From assembly GCA_020717935.1 (NCBI GenBank), contig DYDK01000113.1, positions 1 through 5,945 on the forward strand: a stretch of DNA of 5,945 nt, given 5' to 3'. Under the pieces are notes generated by a model, which was not told the DNA's origin, made no database searches, and saw only the letters and a program-made list of their open reading frames with translations. The DNA is from Desulfocapsa sp. GTDB taxonomy: Bacteria > Desulfobacterota > Desulfobulbia > Desulfobulbales > Desulfocapsaceae. This document shows, piece by piece, positions 5,910-5,945 of this stretch; the stretch's first letter is position 1; each line of letters begins with the position of its first letter. Made by a program: the position numbers and the translations under genes.

Positions 5910-5945
5910 TCAGGCTATCTTTGGCTGCGGCTCAATCACAAAATC
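5910..5945 (-). CDS. C-terminal end of an unidentified frame at the right edge
   Basis: Of the three minus-strand frames entering at the right edge, only one stays open for more than three codons. It reads DFVIEPQPKIA and stops at TGA 5912-5910, 75 bases before remA. It does not look like the C-terminus of YicC, which often precedes remA. About 30 bases further on is the sequence GGACAGGCCC, which resembles an insertion-sequence terminus, so this could be the tail of a transposase gene. With 11 codons visible, identity cannot be established, and chance is a real alternative. Confidence 0.2.
   Translation of the reverse strand, partial: DFVIEPQPKIA

Noticed and set aside
1..5945. CRISPR array, tRNA, rRNA or riboswitch
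   Set aside because: I saw no spaced direct repeats, cloverleaf-like sequences, rRNA signatures or known riboswitch motifs on either strand.

Overview
This window comes from a Gram-negative bacterium with a roughly balanced base composition. Two products carry lipoprotein-type signal peptides and a third has a membrane-anchored, presumably periplasmic domain. A remA (DUF370) gene next to gmk is known from Firmicutes and from deltaproteobacterial (Desulfobacterota) genomes. Combined with the lipoproteins, this favours a Desulfobacterota-like host. That is inference, because no 16S or other taxonomic marker is present. All supported genes are on the minus strand, so the window is described from its right end.

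Right part (5945 to 4066): a housekeeping cluster. The last codons of an unidentified reading frame enter at the right edge. They are followed by remA (DUF370 regulator), gmk (guanylate kinase, 4-base ATGA overlap with remA) and rlmB (23S rRNA Gm2251 2'-O-methyltransferase, 6 bases after gmk). The three probably share one transcript.

Middle (3854 to 827): a two-gene envelope module. After a 211-base AT-rich gap with one possible promoter comes a three-helix membrane protein with a DUF4105 (Lnb-type) domain. Its stop overlaps the first possible ATG of a large lipoprotein alpha/beta hydrolase. The hydrolase is split into two frames exactly at its nucleophile elbow (GHSQGG), at a run of six G. 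The N-terminal piece holds the oxyanion-hole motif and the nucleophile Ser, and the C-terminal piece holds the probable catalytic Asp and His. The break site has the form of a canonical -1 slippery heptamer (G GGG GGC), and re-reading one G rejoins the family sequence exactly. It may be a homopolymer sequencing error, a real inactivating or phase-variable frameshift, or programmed frameshifting.

Left part (826 to 1): a 167-base T-rich gap without a convincing terminator or promoter, then a small putative lipoprotein made of two copies of a beta-rich domain. A short open reading frame runs off the left edge. No RNA gene, CRISPR array or complete mobile element was seen. A sequence resembling an insertion-sequence terminus lies just upstream of remA.
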